DNA from: Flavobacteriales bacterium
GTDB lineage: Bacteria; Bacteroidota; Bacteroidia; Flavobacteriales; Flavobacteriaceae
NCBI GenBank assembly: GCA_015494775.1
Contig: WGAP01000074.1
Coordinates: 1 to 15,414 of the forward strand
Length of the DNA: 15,414 nt
Direction of reading: 5' to 3'
Within the stretch, counting starts at the first letter, position 1, and every line of letters starts with the position of its first letter. The notes beneath the pieces are model-generated. The model searched no databases and had not been told where the DNA came from. It worked only from the letters and a program-made list of their open reading frames with translations. The position numbers were made by a program, and so were the translations under genes. Of this stretch, positions 7,718 through 14,572 are shown one piece after another.

Positions 7718-8656
7718 TTAGGATTGAACGGGCGTTTGAGCGTTGACGGTGCGGATAAAAATATCACGCATTCGGGGGATGTCTTCCCTGAGCCCTTTGA
7801 GCGTGTAGTGGGGGAGGAGTGCACCGACCAAATCGTTGATGCCGGCATCGCCGGTGATTTTGATGCGTACAATGTCGGTGTCTTTGTCCCGCGTGCTTTT
7901 CAGCACTTGGAACGGGGGTTCCGGCACATCGGCGGGGTCGAAATGCTTGCCGGCCAATTCCAGGATGTAGGTGCGGTCGGCATATTGTTTTTTGATTTGA
8001 TCCACGGGACCTTCGAGGATTTTACGTCCGTGGTTAATCAAGGCGATGCGGTCGCAAATTTCTTCCACCGATTCCATGTTGTGGGTGGAAAAAATAACGG
8101 TGGCGCCACGGTCGCGCAGTTTAAGGATTTCGGCTTTGATCAGTTCGGTATTGATAGGGTCGAAGCCCGAAAAAGGTTCGTCCAGAATAAGTAAATCGGG
8201 TTCATGAAGCACCGTGGTGATGAATTGAACCTTTTGGGCCATACCCTTGGAGAGTTCTTCCACCTTTTTGTCCCACCAGGGCATGATGTCGAAGCGTTCG
8301 AACCATTGGCGCAGGCGTTTGACGGCTTCCTGGTGGCTAAGCCCTTTGAGCCGGGCCAAATAGACGGCCTGTTCGCCCACCTTCATCTTCTTGTAAAGAC
8401 CGCGCTCTTCGGGCAAATAGCCGATGCGGTAAATATGTTCTTCGCGCAAGGGCTCACCGTCGATTTCAATGCGCCCTTGGTCGGGAGCCAGGATTTGATT
8501 GATAATGCGGATGAAGGTCGTTTTTCCCGCCCCGTTGGGGCCCAAAAGCCCGAAAATACTTTGGCGGGGAATTTCGAGCGAAATCCGGTCGAGCGCGCGA
8601 TGATGTTCAAAACTTTTCGAAACATCGACGGCACGCAGAATGGGAGTGGAACGCAT
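7718..8656 (-). CDS. ABC transporter ATP-binding protein (NatA-like)
   Basis: This 312-residue cytoplasmic ATPase should energise the ABC-2 permease encoded next. Visible motifs are Walker A GPNGAGKTT (39-47), signature LSKGMAQ (135-141), Walker B LLILDEP (155-161), D-loop GFD (164-166) and switch His192 in STHNM. The Q-loop position reads YLPEERGLY (80-88), with Glu replacing Gln; this is common in the exporter branch containing NatA and DrrA. Residues beyond about 220 form a C-terminal extension typical of that branch. The ATG at 8656-8654 is chosen because it is the first start before the conserved RAVDVSKSF strand. On the minus strand, TATCTTTG at 8682-8675 ends 18 bases upstream of the ATG. 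The gene is divergent from mlaE. Confidence 0.93.
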   Translation of the reverse strand: MRSTPILRAVDVSKSFEHHRALDRISLEIPRQSIFGLLGPNGAGKTTFIRIINQILAPDQGRIEIDGEPLREEHIYRIGYLPEERGLYKKMKVGEQAVYLARLKGLSHQEAVKRLRQWFERFDIMPWWDKKVEELSKGMAQKVQFITTVLHEPDLLILDEPFSGFDPINTELIKAEILKLRDRGATVIFSTHNMESVEEICDRIALINHGRKILEGPVDQIKKQYADRTYILELAGKHFDPADVPEPPFQVLKSTRDKDTDIVRIKITGDAGINDLVGALLPHYTLKGLREDIPRMRDIFIRTVNAQTPVQS

Positions 8657-8674
8657 AAGGTTTTCGGTTTGTTA

Positions 8675-8682
8675 CAAAGATA
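8675..8682 (-). promoter_or_regulatory. Bacteroidota -7 box for the ABC exporter operon
   Basis: The minus strand reads TATCTTTG, a full match to the TAnnTTTG consensus of the Bacteroidota primary sigma factor, 18 bases upstream of the ATPase start. I see no clean TTG -33 element at the expected spacing; only CTGT lies near that position. Confidence 0.6.
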
Positions 8683-8796
8683 GCAAAAGCGGGGGATTGT
8701 TACAGTTCATTTTTCTATATTTTGTTTAAAAATTGCAACCGGAACGGGGAATCATCGACCGGAAATATAAATTCGGCCGTGCCCGCCAAGTTTTTA

Positions 8797-8804
8797 TATC
8801 TTTG
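8797..8804 (+). promoter_or_regulatory. Bacteroidota -7 box for the mlaE-mlaF-rsgA-dtd-mazG operon
   Basis: TATCTTTG matches TAnnTTTG exactly and lies 20 bases before the mlaE ATG. The -33 region has no clear TTG. Transcription should begin near 8810-8812, giving a very short leader. It is divergent from the exporter promoter about 115 bases away. Confidence 0.6.
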
Positions 8805-8824
8805 TAGGAAACAAAAATGCGTCG

Positions 8825-9577
8825 ATGAAGCATATTTTGGGCTTTTTCGAATTGACGGGAAAATATTTTCTGCTGCTGCGGAAGACCTTTTCGCGTCCGC
8901 AAAACCGGCGTATTTTTTGGCAAAATTATGTGCGCGAATTGGACGATATCGGGCTGAAAACGGTGGGGATGATATTGTTTATCAATTTCTTTATCGGCGG
9001 GGTTGTTACCATCCAAACGGCGCTGAACCTGGAAAATCCCTTACTCGACCGTTCCCTTATCGGATTTGCGGCCAAGCAATCGGTAATTTTGGAATTTTCG
9101 CCCACGCTCAGTTCGGTTATTTTGGCGGGTATTGTGGGCTCGTATATTGCTTCGACCATCGGCACCATGCGCATCACCGAACAAATCGACGTTTTGGACG
9201 TGATGGGGGTCAATTCGGCCAATCATTTGGTATTGCCCAAAATATTCGCTACGCTCAGTTTTTATCCGTTTCTTATTATCATCAGCATGTTTATGGGCAT
9301 TTTCGGCGGTTGGGCGGCCGGACAGGTAACGGATTTGGTCAGCACGGCGGATTATCTGGAAGGAATCCGGATGGATTTCGAACCCTTTCATTTTGTTTAC
9401 TCGATGGTCAAAACCCTGGTGTTTGCCTTCCTGATTGCCACCATTCCGTCGTTTTTCGGCTACTACGTCAAAGGCGGCGCCTTGGAAGTGGGGCGTGCCA
9501 GCACCAAGGCGGTGATTTGGACCAGCATTATGATTGTGCTTTGGAATTATATTATAACCCAATTGTTGCTCAGCTGA
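8825..9577 (+). CDS. mlaE: MlaE-type permease of the phospholipid ABC transporter
   Basis: This 250-residue inner-membrane protein is the usual MlaE length. It is the permease of the Mla/MCE system, which moves phospholipids between inner and outer membranes. After an amphipathic N-terminal segment (residues 1-40) it has about five hydrophobic helices. The family hallmark is the loop GTMRITEQIDVLDVMGVN (about 117-134), followed by LVLPKIFA. MlaE recruits an MCE-domain protein (MlaD), for which there is no gene in this window. The stop TGA (9575-9577) overlaps the mlaF ATG (9577-9579) by one base, so the two are translationally coupled. The ATG at 8825 is preceded by an A-rich leader and by an out-of-frame three-codon ATG CGT CGA TGA whose stop overlaps this start. 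Confidence 0.93.
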   Translation: MKHILGFFELTGKYFLLLRKTFSRPQNRRIFWQNYVRELDDIGLKTVGMILFINFFIGGVVTIQTALNLENPLLDRSLIGFAAKQSVILEFSPTLSSVILAGIVGSYIASTIGTMRITEQIDVLDVMGVNSANHLVLPKIFATLSFYPFLIIISMFMGIFGGWAAGQVTDLVSTADYLEGIRMDFEPFHFVYSMVKTLVFAFLIATIPSFFGYYVKGGALEVGRASTKAVIWTSIMIVLWNYIITQLLLS

Positions 9578-10350
9578 TGATCGAAGTAAAAAACCTTAGG
9601 AAAGCATTCGGCGGCCAGGAAGTGCTCAAAGGCATTTCGGCCGTATTCGAAAAAGGAAAAACCAATATGATCATCGGTCAAAGCGGTTCGGGGAAAACCG
9701 TTTTCCTGAAATCCATGCTGGGACTCATCACGCCCGACCAAGGCGAAATATCTTTCGACGGCCGTATATGGTCGGCCCTGGACGATAAGCAGCGGGCGCA
9801 AATACGCCGCGAAATCGGCGTTGTGTTTCAGGGCAATGCGCTTTTCGATTCCTACAATATCGAAGAAAATGTGAGCTTTCCGTTGCGGATGTTTACCGAT
9901 AAACCGGCGTCCGAAATTCGTGAACGGGTCAATGAAGTGCTCGAACAAGTGGGCCTTCCGGGTATCAACCGCAAATTTCCTTCGGAAATTTCGGGCGGAC
10001 AACAAAAACGGGTGGCCATTGCCCGGGCCATTGTGATGTATCCCAAATACCTGTTTGCCGACGAACCCAATTCGGGCCTGGACCCCAAAACCGCCATCCG
10101 CATCGACGATTTGCTTTATGAATTGACCAAGCATTACGACACCACCACCATAGTGAACACGCACGACATGAATTCGATTATGGAAATCGGCGAACATATC
10201 ATTTTGCTCAAAAACGGTGTCAAGGCATGGGAAGGTAGCAAGGAAGATATTTTCCATTCGGACAATCCCGATTTGAACGATTTTATTTTCTCGTCCGAAT
10301 TGTTCCGCAAGGTCAAAGATATGGTCCAAAAATTGGGAGGCGGACTATGA
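9577..10350 (+). CDS. mlaF: MlaF-type ATPase of the phospholipid ABC transporter
   Basis: This 257-residue ATPase powers MlaE. Motifs in order are Walker A GQSGSGKTV (34-42), Q-loop VVFQGNALFDS (82-92), signature SGGQQKR (139-145), Walker B YLFADEP (158-164), D-loop SGLDP and switch His196 in NTHDM. The Q-loop sequence GNALFDS and the S-G-G-Q-Q-K-R-V-A-I-A-R stretch are typical of the Mla/Ttg2 ATPases. The start at 9577 (in TGATG) is supported by the MIEVKNLRKAFGGQ opening. The open frame continues upstream through mlaE in another frame, but that part is not protein-like. Its last bases overlap the rsgA start by four (ATGA, 10347-10350). Confidence 0.93.
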   Translation: MIEVKNLRKAFGGQEVLKGISAVFEKGKTNMIIGQSGSGKTVFLKSMLGLITPDQGEISFDGRIWSALDDKQRAQIRREIGVVFQGNALFDSYNIEENVSFPLRMFTDKPASEIRERVNEVLEQVGLPGINRKFPSEISGGQQKRVAIARAIVMYPKYLFADEPNSGLDPKTAIRIDDLLYELTKHYDTTTIVNTHDMNSIMEIGEHIILLKNGVKAWEGSKEDIFHSDNPDLNDFIFSSELFRKVKDMVQKLGGGL

Positions 10351-11294
10351 CGGGCTTGATTGTCAAATCCACGGGCAGTTTTTATGACATCCTGGACGAA
10401 AAGGGCCACGTGCACAAGGGCCGTTTGCGCGGGAAGTTTCGCATCAAAGGTCTGCGCACTACCAATCCCGTAGCCGTGGGAGATCGCGTGGAATTTCATC
10501 CTTTGGACGACGGCACGGTGCGCATCGACAAGGTGTTGCCGCGTAAAAATATGCTGCTGCGCCGCGCTACCAATTTATCCAAAAAATACCACATCTTGGC
10601 GGCCAATATCGACCACGTGTTTGTGCTTTATACGCCCAAGTATCCCGAAACCCTGCTGTCGTTTATCGACCGCGTGCTGGTGGCGGCCGAGGCCTACGGT
10701 ATTCCGCCTGCATTGCTCATCAACAAAACGGATTTGTTCAAAGACGATGCGGAAGCCAAGGAAAAAATCGGTGCCTTCAAGCGGATATACGAGGCCACGG
10801 AATATCCCATCCTTGAAGTTTCGGCCAAAACCGGTGAAAATATCGATGCGCTCAAAGCGATGATGAAAGACCAAATTTCCATTTTTACGGGCAATTCGGG
10901 CACGGGAAAAAGCAGTTTGGTCAACCGGCTCATTCCGGGCCTGAACTTGAAAACCAAGCCTGTGTCGCATGTGCATCGGCAGGGCCAACATACCACCACA
11001 TTCGCCCAGTTGCACGGCTTGCCGTTCGGCGGTTATATCATCGACACGCCGGGCATACGGGCCTTTGGCACCGTGGATTTGGAACCGCAGCATTTGGGCG
11101 ATTATTTTCCTGAATTGCGCCGCTACAAGCCCGAATGTAAATTCAACAATTGCCTGCACCTGAACGAACCACAGTGCGGCGTCAAAGCCCATTTGGAAGC
11201 CGGCGACATTCCGCCCGAGCGCTACCGTTCGTATTTGGATATTTTGGACGAAATCAAAAACAATTCCGGGCCATACCGGATCAAAAATTATTGA
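10347..11294 (+). CDS. rsgA: Ribosome small-subunit biogenesis GTPase RsgA
   Basis: This 315-residue circularly permuted GTPase assists late 30S maturation. The N-terminal OB domain (about 1-75) includes GRLRGKFR and VAVGDRVEF. The G motifs come in permuted order: G4 NKTD (126-129), G5 SAK (159-161), G1 GNSGTGKSS (182-190), switch region around QHTTT (214-218) and G3 DTPG (233-236). The zinc-binding tail carries C264, C269, H271 and C277 (CKFNNCLHLNEPQC), as expected. Length is normal. The ATG overlaps the mlaF stop, so translation is probably coupled. A ribosome-assembly factor in an mlaEF message is a co-expression link, not evidence of a shared pathway. Confidence 0.97.
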   Translation: MTGLIVKSTGSFYDILDEKGHVHKGRLRGKFRIKGLRTTNPVAVGDRVEFHPLDDGTVRIDKVLPRKNMLLRRATNLSKKYHILAANIDHVFVLYTPKYPETLLSFIDRVLVAAEAYGIPPALLINKTDLFKDDAEAKEKIGAFKRIYEATEYPILEVSAKTGENIDALKAMMKDQISIFTGNSGTGKSSLVNRLIPGLNLKTKPVSHVHRQGQHTTTFAQLHGLPFGGYIIDTPGIRAFGTVDLEPQHLGDYFPELRRYKPECKFNNCLHLNEPQCGVKAHLEAGDIPPERYRSYLDILDEIKNNSGPYRIKNY

Positions 11295-11296
11295 AT

Positions 11297-11749
11297 ATGC
11301 GTGCATTGATACAACGTGTTACCCAAGCCCGCGTGGACATCGACGGACAAAGCGTCGGTAGGATAGGGAAGGGTCTGCTCGTTTTGGTGGGCATCGAAAG
11401 GGCCGATACGGATGAAGACGCCCGTTGGTTGGTCCACAAAATTCACAACCTGCGCATTTTTAACGATGCCAACGGCGTAATGAACCTGTCGGTGGAAGAT
11501 ATTGGCGGCGAAGTGCTCATAGTAAGTCAATTCACTTTGCATGCCAAGACCAAAAAGGGCTTCCGGCCTTCGTATATGCACGCGGCACCGCCCGAAATAG
11601 CCGTTCCGCTGTATGAGCGGTTTGTGGAACTTTTTCGCGAACGTATGCCCGGGCGCGTGCAAACCGGACGTTTCGGCGCCATGATGGATATTCACCTGGT
11701 CAATCACGGGCCCGTGACCATTTGGATCGACACCAAAAACAAAGAATAA
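11297..11749 (+). CDS. dtd: D-aminoacyl-tRNA deacylase
   Basis: This 150-residue protein is the standard DTD size. It hydrolyses D-aminoacyl-tRNA (and glycyl-tRNA(Ala)), preventing D-residue incorporation. Signatures are the opening MRALIQRVTQARV, the catalytic SQFTLHA (77-83; often SQFTLYA) and the Gly-cisPro loop NHGPVT (136-141; often NDGPVT). The frame is open farther 5' inside rsgA, but the conserved start is the ATG at 11297, two bases after the rsgA stop. Its TAA (11747-11749) overlaps the mazG ATG by one base. The Asp-to-His change in the NxGPVT loop is a mild deviation. Confidence 0.96.
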   Translation: MRALIQRVTQARVDIDGQSVGRIGKGLLVLVGIERADTDEDARWLVHKIHNLRIFNDANGVMNLSVEDIGGEVLIVSQFTLHAKTKKGFRPSYMHAAPPEIAVPLYERFVELFRERMPGRVQTGRFGAMMDIHLVNHGPVTIWIDTKNKE

Positions 11750-12081
11750 TGAGTTGGAAACCTTTGCAAGACGAAGTGGACCGTTGGATACGCACCGTGG
11801 GCGTGCGCTATTTCAACGAATTGACCAATATGGCCATCCTGACCGAGGAAGTGGGCGAAGTGGCCCGCATTATTGCCCGCCGCTACGGCGAACAAAGCGA
11901 AAAACCTTCGGACAAAGAGAAGGATTTGGGTCAGGAACTGGCCGACGTATTGTTTGTAACGCTCTGCTTGGCCAATCAAACCGGCGTGGATTTGGACGCG
12001 GCCTGGCGCAAACGCATGGAAGCCAAAACCAAGCGCGACCGCGAACGGCATGCGGGAAATCCGAAATTGCGTAAGAAATAA
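11749..12081 (+). CDS. MazG-like nucleotide pyrophosphohydrolase
   Basis: This 110-residue, single-domain, all-alpha NTP pyrophosphohydrolase would hydrolyse (d)NTPs to monophosphates and pyrophosphate, clearing unwanted nucleotides. The metal-binding pattern is EEVGE (33-37) and E63..D66 (ELADVLF), the EEx2E...ExxD signature of MazG/dUTPase-type enzymes. It is the short form, like RS21-C6/MazG-like proteins, not the two-domain E. coli MazG. The tail is very basic (KRDRERHAGNPKLRKK). It starts in the TAATG overlap with dtd and ends the five-gene operon. A weak AT-only hairpin spans the stop. Confidence 0.9.
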   Translation: MSWKPLQDEVDRWIRTVGVRYFNELTNMAILTEEVGEVARIIARRYGEQSEKPSDKEKDLGQELADVLFVTLCLANQTGVDLDAAWRKRMEAKTKRDRERHAGNPKLRKK

Positions 12082-12100
12082 ATTAATTTTCTTATTTTTA
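12073..12100 (+). terminator. Possible weak terminator after mazG
   Basis: AAGAAA (12073-12078) can pair with TTTCTT (12088-12093) across a 9-base loop containing the stop codon, followed by ATTTTT. The stem is AT-only and weak, so readthrough into the restriction gene is possible. Confidence 0.3.
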
Positions 12101-12127
12101 AAATAAAAATTTCCCGATGATGAATCC

Positions 12128-12901
12128 GTGGTTAAAAATGAGTCTCGAATATGCAATCAGAGGTCCTATTTGGACGATCTTTTTCAGGTATATCCTACAA
12201 TCCCTGATGGCATTAGGGAAATTGACGAGCATGTATGGTCGCAAGTTGAAAGGGCTTTTAATAACAAGGACAATATTGCACTGTTACGAAGTTTATTAAA
12301 ATTGAATTTGTTTCCTATTAAGGATAGTTACATCGCATACCTGAAACGCGATCATTCGGCCATTGAACGTAATCCTAAAACCGTTAATCGAATCTGCGGC
12401 CGGCTGTATGAAATGGGTTTGGACAAAATTTATGCGCGCTGTTCCGTTCCCAAAGAAACAAACCGACAGATAGGGCCGATGTTTAAAAATTGGATTAAAC
12501 GTAAATCCTTGGGTTTGGAACCGGTTGCATTGGAAGAATTTTTGGCCGATGATAAAGATGCTGTTTTGGACGCGAGCGATAATGTAATGAAAAATTTTGC
12601 CCGAGAACATTTGAATTACCATCGAAATAAAGGTTTGGATTTAATCGCGCGTTTCAATGGAAAATATGTTATAGGCGAAGCAAAATTTCTTACGGACTTC
12701 GGCGGACATCAAAATGCACAATTCCAAGATGCCATTAGTTTGTTGGCTGATAATCAAGTTAAAGCCATTAAAGTTGCCATTTTGGATGGTGTATTATATA
12801 TTCCGAACAAATCGAAAATGCATTTGTCCGTAATAAATGAATATAAAGACTACAATATTATGAGTGCATTGGTTTTGCGAAATTTTTTATATCAACTTTA
12901 A
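12128..12901 (+). CDS. Type II restriction endonuclease, PD-(D/E)XK fold, possibly Tsp45I-like; N-terminus apparently frameshifted
   Basis: From the only in-frame start upstream, a GTG at 12128, the product is 257 residues. The nuclease core is clear: GLDLIARFNGKYVIGEAKFL, giving D171, E184 and K186 as the PD-(D/E)XK residues, followed by TDFGGHQNAQF. The N-terminal part (SYLDDLFQVYPTIPDGIREI) looks like the Tsp45I-type family from memory; I cannot confirm the family or site. The first nine residues look unnatural. A different frame starting at ATG ATG (12117-12122) reads MNPWLKMSLEYA, and joining it to NQRSYLDDLF near 12153 with one extra base makes a better N-terminus. So the gene may carry a one-base deletion or a sequencing error. 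It is followed after one base by the methyltransferase gene. GC is lower than the preceding operon, consistent with acquisition. Confidence 0.8.
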   Translation: MVKNESRICNQRSYLDDLFQVYPTIPDGIREIDEHVWSQVERAFNNKDNIALLRSLLKLNLFPIKDSYIAYLKRDHSAIERNPKTVNRICGRLYEMGLDKIYARCSVPKETNRQIGPMFKNWIKRKSLGLEPVALEEFLADDKDAVLDASDNVMKNFAREHLNYHRNKGLDLIARFNGKYVIGEAKFLTDFGGHQNAQFQDAISLLADNQVKAIKVAILDGVLYIPNKSKMHLSVINEYKDYNIMSALVLRNFLYQL

Positions 12902-12902
12902 A

Positions 12903-13955
12903 ATGAGAAACATACTCATTTTCGGAGAAAATATCGTAGGATTACACCACCTGATTGAACACGAAAAATTGGGTGGAAAAATCGATTTGATCTACATTGA
13001 CCCGCCGTTTGCTACCGGAACGGATTTTATGATTTCCGAGGGACGAGCCAATACTGTCAGTAGTTCTAAAACCGGGAAAGTCGCCTATACTGATAAATTG
13101 AAAGGAAAGGATTTTTTACAATTTTTGAAAGAGCGGTTGGTGCTTTTGAAAACTTTACTTTCCGAACAAGGTTCAATATACCTGCATATTGATTACAAAA
13201 TCGGGCATTATGTCAAAATACTGATGGACGAAATTTTCGGTATCGAGAATTTTAGGAATGATATTACGCGGATTAAAAGTAATCCGAAAAACTTTAACCG
13301 CGTTGGCTACGGCAACATCAAGGATATGATTCTTTTCTACACCAAATCCGCCAATCCGATTTGGAACGAGCCGCGAATACCCTATACCAAAAAAGATTTG
13401 GAAAAATTATTCCCGAAAATCGATAGCCAAGGCCGCCGTTATACCACGGTGCCCATCCACGCCCCGGGCGAAACTGTAAATGGCCAATCAAATAAACGTT
13501 TCAAGGGTTTGTTGCCACCCAAAGGCCGACATTGGCGCACTAGCGTTGAAACATTGGAAACTTGGGACCGGGCCGGACTTATCGAATGGTCGTCATCGGG
13601 TAATCCGCGCAAAAAAATCTTTGCCGACGAACGTCAAGGAAAACGTGTGCAGGACATTTGGGAATTCAAAGACCCGCAATATCCGGTTTATCCTACGGAA
13701 AAAAATGAAAAAATGCTCGAATTGATTATCAAAACATCGTCCAATCCCGGTAGTATAGTTTTGGATGCCTTTTGTGGTTCGGGAACTACTTTGAAAGCCG
13801 CCCAGTTGTTAGGCAGACATTGGATTGGCATTGATAAATCCGAATTGGCCATACGGGCAACAAGAGAAAAACTGCGTCAAATCGAAAGTGATTTGTTTGC
13901 CGGATCGCCTGATTACGAGTTTATTGAACTCAACAAAAAAATTTCTTCGTCCTGA
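12903..13955 (+). CDS. Beta-class DNA (N6-adenine or N4-cytosine) methyltransferase, partner of the upstream endonuclease
   Basis: This 350-residue enzyme transfers a methyl group from S-adenosylmethionine to an exocyclic amino group in the recognition site, protecting host DNA. Catalytic motif IV, DPPF (33-36, in LIYIDPPFATGTD), precedes the SAM-binding motif I, FCGSG (290-294, in VLDAFCGSGTT), which is the beta-class order. Between them lie a helical segment (KGKDFLQFLKERLVLLK), ERL..LHID, and a probable target-recognition region (about 130-260). DPPF/DPPY are found in both N6A and N4C enzymes, so the modified base is unresolved. The ATG at 12903 is one base after the endonuclease stop (TAA A ATG). 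The longer open frame reaching back into the endonuclease gene is not needed. All motifs are intact, so protection should work even if the endonuclease is damaged. Confidence 0.92.
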   Translation: MRNILIFGENIVGLHHLIEHEKLGGKIDLIYIDPPFATGTDFMISEGRANTVSSSKTGKVAYTDKLKGKDFLQFLKERLVLLKTLLSEQGSIYLHIDYKIGHYVKILMDEIFGIENFRNDITRIKSNPKNFNRVGYGNIKDMILFYTKSANPIWNEPRIPYTKKDLEKLFPKIDSQGRRYTTVPIHAPGETVNGQSNKRFKGLLPPKGRHWRTSVETLETWDRAGLIEWSSSGNPRKKIFADERQGKRVQDIWEFKDPQYPVYPTEKNEKMLELIIKTSSNPGSIVLDAFCGSGTTLKAAQLLGRHWIGIDKSELAIRATREKLRQIESDLFAGSPDYEFIELNKKISSS

Positions 13956-13986
13956 TTGAGTATTAAATGGTATTCGAGCTAATTTG
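13956..13986 (+). promoter_or_regulatory. Possible msrA promoter
   Basis: TTG at 13956-13958, then a 21-base spacer, then TAATTTG at 13980-13986, approximates the Bacteroidota TTG-N19-TAnnTTTG pattern. The msrA start follows 28 bases later. The -7 box is one base short of consensus. Confidence 0.35.
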
Positions 13987-14014
13987 AAGGCAAACACATA
14001 AGTAACAACATAAT

Positions 14015-14566
14015 ATGAAGAAAGTGACATCACTCCGCACCGCCATTTTTGCCGGCGGATGTTTTTGGTGCACCGAGGCCGTGTTCAAAAATCTGGACGG
14101 CGTATTGGAAGTGATGCCCGGCTACACGGGCGGACACACCGAACATCCTACCTATGAGCAGGTTAAAACCGGCGAAACAGGCCACGCCGAGGCGGTGATG
14201 ATGGTCTATGATGCCCAGCGCATCGGTTATGACGAACTGTTGGAAGTCTTTTTTGCCACGCACGACCCTACGCAACTTAACCGCCAAGGGAATGACATAG
14301 GCACGCAATACCGTTCGGCCGTTTTTTATGCCGACGAAGGTCAACGCGAAACGGCCCTGCAATACATCCGTTTTTTGGAGGAAAATAAGGTTTTCCCACG
14401 TCCTATCGTAACCGAGGTGGTACCGGCTTCGGTGTTTTGGCCGGCCGAGGATTACCACAAAAATTACCTGGAAAATCATCCCGAAAATCCTTACTGTCAA
14501 TTTGTTATCCTTCCCAAATTGGATAAATTCCGCCAGCGGTTTTCCGACAAGCTCAAAGAAGAATAA
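14015..14566 (+). CDS. msrA: Peptide-methionine (S)-S-oxide reductase MsrA
   Basis: This 183-residue enzyme reduces methionine-S-sulfoxide in oxidised proteins and free methionine, using thioredoxin. The catalytic motif GCFWCTE is at 15-21, with nucleophile C16. It is followed by MPGYTGGHTEHPTYEQV and TGETGHAE, all hallmark MsrA segments. HDPTQLNRQGNDIGTQYRS and a late PAEDYHKNYL confirm a full-length domain. A second Cys in NPYC near residue 165 could act as a resolving cysteine. There is no fused MsrB domain, unlike many relatives. The ATG at 14015 follows an A-rich leader. Repeat copy 3 begins 7 bases after the stop. Confidence 0.97.
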   Translation: MKKVTSLRTAIFAGGCFWCTEAVFKNLDGVLEVMPGYTGGHTEHPTYEQVKTGETGHAEAVMMVYDAQRIGYDELLEVFFATHDPTQLNRQGNDIGTQYRSAVFYADEGQRETALQYIRFLEENKVFPRPIVTEVVPASVFWPAEDYHKNYLENHPENPYCQFVILPKLDKFRQRFSDKLKEE

Positions 14567-14572
14567 TTTTTT

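Noticed and set aside
8722..9576. A long fusion reading from upstream of mlaE into mlaF in one frame
   Set aside because: The part before 9577 is the shifted frame of mlaE. The ATPase begins cleanly at the TGATG junction.
12117..12299. A separate 60-residue gene starting at ATG 12117
   Set aside because: Only the first dozen residues look protein-like and they fit as the missing N-terminus of the endonuclease; the rest overlaps the nuclease frame.
12864..12902. Earlier start for the methyltransferase inside the endonuclease gene
   Set aside because: The first motif-bearing strand begins right after the ATG at 12903, and the extension overlaps the endonuclease coding sequence.
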